This document shows, piece by piece, positions 7,199-9,063 of a stretch of 9,063 nt of DNA. Positions within the stretch are counted from its first letter, which is position 1. The number at the start of each line of letters is the position of its first letter. The translations under genes and the position numbers were made by a program. The notes beneath the pieces were generated by a model that did not search any database, was not told the DNA's origin, and saw nothing but the letters and a program-made list of their open reading frames with translations. Source of the stretch: Alphaproteobacteria bacterium (lineage in GTDB: Bacteria > Pseudomonadota > Alphaproteobacteria > UBA8366 > JADFVY01); NCBI GenBank assembly GCA_029881615.1, contig JAOUMF010000044.1, positions 1 through 9,063 on the forward strand, in the 5' to 3' direction.

Positions 7199-7207
7199 GC
7201 GCCCGGC

Positions 7208-8008
7208 ATGACAATGGGTTTATTTCATAATTTAGCGGCCTTGCTGTCGCTCCTTCCGATCACAATCGCCGTATGGCGAGGCTGGGCGGCGAGGAACCGG
7301 CTGTTCTGGGTTCTGGTAGCAGTTGCCCTGGCGGGGCCGTCTGGTCTGGTGGCTGTGCGGTTTGGCGCGAGCTGGAGCAGCGGTCTTTCAGAGGCCCTGT
7401 GGGTTACCATCCTTTTCGCCGTTCTGTTGTTTGCGCTGCTGTCTGCGATTTCGGCACAGGCCTGGCGCCTTGCCGGGTTGCTGTTTCCCTATTTGATCCT
7501 TCCGGGGTTGATTGCGACGATCTGGGATCATGCGGGCGATGCCGGGCAGGTGACCGTCGTGCCGGGCGGCTGGGTTCTCTTCCATATACTGATTGCTGTG
7601 ATTACCTACGGGCTGCTTACGCTGGCCGCGATCGCGGGGCTTGCGGTATTGCTGCGCGAGCGCGGTATGCGGCTGAAGCGGCGCGACGCGCTTTCCGACC
7701 TGCTGCCGTCGGTCGCCGATTCCGAACGTCTGCAGGTTCACCTGCTGGTCGCGTCCGAGGTAGTGCTGGGTATCGTTGTACTGACCGGAATGGGTATCCA
7801 GGTTCTGAGTTCGGGACAGCTTCTGGCTTTCGATCACAAAACATTATTGACGCTGGGCGGTTTCGTGCTGATTGGCGTATTGCTGTTTGCCCATTACCGC
7901 ACAGGCCTGCGGGGAAGGCGTGCGGCGCGATGGTTTCTGGTTGCCTATCTTCTGGTGACGCTCGGTTATCCCGGCGTGAAGTTTGTTCGCGACGTTTTGC
8001 TGGGCTAG
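7208..8008 (+). CDS. CcsA/YpjD-family membrane protein (cytochrome c assembly family)
   Basis: A 266-residue, very hydrophobic inner-membrane protein with about eight predicted membrane spans (near 5-23, 32-50, 62-83, 88-106, 122-148, 178-200, 211-228 and 240-258). The C-terminal half matches the YpjD/CorE branch of the cytochrome c assembly family: FHILIAVITYGLLTLAA (125-141) with His126, DSERLQVHLLVASE (171-184), FDHKTLLTLGG (208-218) with His210, and HYRTGLRGRRAARW (229-242). The Trp-rich haem-handling motif of true CcsA/CcmC proteins was not seen, so a direct role in cytochrome c maturation is doubtful; the job of the YpjD branch is not well known. ATG 7208 is chosen over an upstream TTG at 7160, which precedes the probable promoter; a second in-frame ATG at 7214 is also possible. 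No ribosome site is visible. The gene ends in tandem TAG-TAA stops. Confidence 0.82.
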   Translation: MTMGLFHNLAALLSLLPITIAVWRGWAARNRLFWVLVAVALAGPSGLVAVRFGASWSSGLSEALWVTILFAVLLFALLSAISAQAWRLAGLLFPYLILPGLIATIWDHAGDAGQVTVVPGGWVLFHILIAVITYGLLTLAAIAGLAVLLRERGMRLKRRDALSDLLPSVADSERLQVHLLVASEVVLGIVVLTGMGIQVLSSGQLLAFDHKTLLTLGGFVLIGVLLFAHYRTGLRGRRAARWFLVAYLLVTLGYPGVKFVRDVLLG

Positions 8009-8049
8009 TAAATTTCTCCTTCTTCCTATTGCCTGAACGGCCCATATCG

Positions 8050-8066
8050 TGCATAAATTTTGTGCA
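8050..8066. promoter_or_regulatory. Candidate NtrC binding site upstream of ntrB
   Basis: TGCATAAATTTTGTGCA has palindromic TGCA ends 9 bases apart, the same 17-base geometry as the enteric NtrC site. It matches the enteric glnA site as I remember it (TGCACTATATTGGTGCA) at 12 of 17 positions. It lies 72 bases before the ntrB ATG, where autoregulation by NtrC would be sensible. The right half is stronger than the left. Confidence 0.45.
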
Positions 8067-8138
8067 TGGAAGGCGTGCGCCTAAATGGTAGGCATAGTTT
8101 TGGGTGTAAATCTGTTCAAAATCGAAATCCGGTAAACC

Positions 8139-9063
8139 ATGATTAGCAGCACAGGGCGGTTCCCCACAGCCGATGGGTCGCCTCAACATGATGAGCCTAA
8201 CGGTTCAGCAATCCTGAATGCCTTGCCGGATCCGGTGCTCGTGATCGGTTCGGATGACCGGATCATTTATGCCAATAACGCGGCCGAACAGCTGTTTCGT
8301 GTCAGCCTTGCTTATATGCACGAGCGTGTCCTGGCGGAACTCATACCCCACGATAGCCCCGTTCTGTTGTTGGTGGAGCGTGTGAGGCGGAGTGAGAGCA
8401 GCATGTCGCAGCACGGCGTGAGGCTTGAGACGCCGCGTATTGGCGAGCATCTAGTGCGTGTCGACGGGGTCCCGATGGCCGGGCATGTTGGTTCTGTAGT
8501 GCTGACGCTCAAGGAACAGTCGATCGCGGGTAAGATCGACCGTTCGCTTACCCATCGGGATTCGACAAGGTCGATTTCGGCCATGGCGGCGCTGCTCGCC
8601 CATGAAATCAAGAACCCGCTTTCAGGAGTGCGTGGCGCGGCGCAATTGCTGGAGCAATCGATTTCGGGCGACGATGTCCAGCTTACCCGGCTGATAATTG
8701 AGGAAACCGACCGTGTCGTGGCCCTGATAGACCGGATGGAGGCCTTCACCGGCGATACCGAACTGGACGACAGTGGCCCGGTAAATATTCATGAGGTTCT
8801 GGAACGTGTTCTGGCCGTGGCCAAAGCTGGTTTCGCACGCCATGTCCGGTTTGTTGAACAATATGATCCGTCCTTGCCGCCGGTTCGCGGCAACAAGAAC
8901 CGCCTGATTCAGGTTTTCCTTAACTTGATAAAGAATGCGTCCGAAGCGGTTCCGGAAGAGGGTGGCGAAATTGTTGTCTCCACCGCGTACCAGCATGGTG
9001 TTCGTTTGCAGGCGCCGGGTGCGGAGATGCCCATGCAATTGCCGTTGGTGGTCGCCATACAGG
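8139..9063 (+). CDS. ntrB: Nitrogen regulation sensor histidine kinase NtrB (3' partial)
   Basis: The first 308 residues of the cytoplasmic sensor kinase that phosphorylates NtrC when nitrogen is scarce and, under PII control, dephosphorylates it when nitrogen is ample. A PAS domain begins near residue 24 (ILNALPDPVLVIGSDDRIIYANNAAEQLF). The H box is LLAHEIKNPLSGVRGAAQLLE, with the phosphorylated histidine at 155, followed by a dimerisation helix (about 176-204). The N box is QVFLNLIKNASEAVPE, with Asn266 for Mg-ATP. No membrane segment or signal peptide is seen, as expected for NtrB and unlike NtrY. The G boxes lie beyond the right edge. It starts 130 bases after the CcsA/YpjD-like gene, with no strong ribosome site; ntrC is expected next. 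Confidence 0.95.
   Translation, partial: MISSTGRFPTADGSPQHDEPNGSAILNALPDPVLVIGSDDRIIYANNAAEQLFRVSLAYMHERVLAELIPHDSPVLLLVERVRRSESSMSQHGVRLETPRIGEHLVRVDGVPMAGHVGSVVLTLKEQSIAGKIDRSLTHRDSTRSISAMAALLAHEIKNPLSGVRGAAQLLEQSISGDDVQLTRLIIEETDRVVALIDRMEAFTGDTELDDSGPVNIHEVLERVLAVAKAGFARHVRFVEQYDPSLPPVRGNKNRLIQVFLNLIKNASEAVPEEGGEIVVSTAYQHGVRLQAPGAEMPMQLPLVVAIQ

Noticed and set aside
8009..8138. Sigma-54 promoter upstream of ntrB
   Set aside because: I looked for GG and GC at the -24/-12 spacing and found no acceptable match on the + strand.
7617..8189. Minus-strand open frame of about 190 codons covering the CcsA-ntrB gap
   Set aside because: Its composition is Arg/Pro-rich like other antisense shadows, and it runs across both a real gene and a regulatory gap without any recognisable domain.
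1..9063. CRISPR array, insertion sequence, tRNA, rRNA or phage genes
   Set aside because: No regular repeat-spacer pattern, transposase motif, terminal repeats or RNA gene signature was seen on either strand.

Overview
The window looks like chromosome from a GC-rich alphaproteobacterium, most like the Rhodospirillales or a related order. The grounds are a bifunctional ispDF fusion, a run of pyruvate dehydrogenase, lpdA, lipA and RatA/COQ10-family genes, an ispDF-pgpA-cinA operon, and an ntrB gene nearby. No RNA gene, insertion sequence, CRISPR array or phage gene was seen.

Left part (1-4013, + strand): the end of the pyruvate dehydrogenase E2 gene (its start lies off the left edge), a small cupin, dihydrolipoamide dehydrogenase (lpdA), lipoyl synthase (lipA) and a START-fold RatA/COQ10-family gene. 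Gaps between them are 2 to 14 bases, so they are probably one transcript. E2 carries the lipoyl group, LipA finishes making it, and Lpd reoxidises it; the cupin is the unexpected member.

Middle (4014-5457): an AT-rich, hairpin-rich gap of about 255 bases leads to a gene for an XRE-type DNA-binding protein with a C-terminal region I do not recognise. Three copies of TTCGGGT, two in one orientation and one in the other, lie upstream of it and look like operators. This gene runs tail to tail into cinA/pncC and overlaps it by 20 bases.

Right-middle (4966-7081, - strand): ispDF, pgpA and cinA form a tightly overlapping operon for isoprenoid precursor synthesis, phosphatidylglycerol synthesis and NMN deamidation.

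Right end (7082-9063, + strand): a divergent promoter region, a multi-membrane-pass protein of the CcsA/YpjD cytochrome c assembly family, a 130-base gap with a good NtrC-like site, and the first 308 codons of ntrB, the nitrogen-regulation sensor kinase, cut by the right edge. The dusB gene that often precedes ntrB in alphaproteobacteria is not here.

Most of the window is conserved housekeeping DNA. I see no clear new multi-gene system. The best leads are the XRE regulator with its repeated motif, the NtrC-like site before ntrB, and the cupin inside the dehydrogenase operon.
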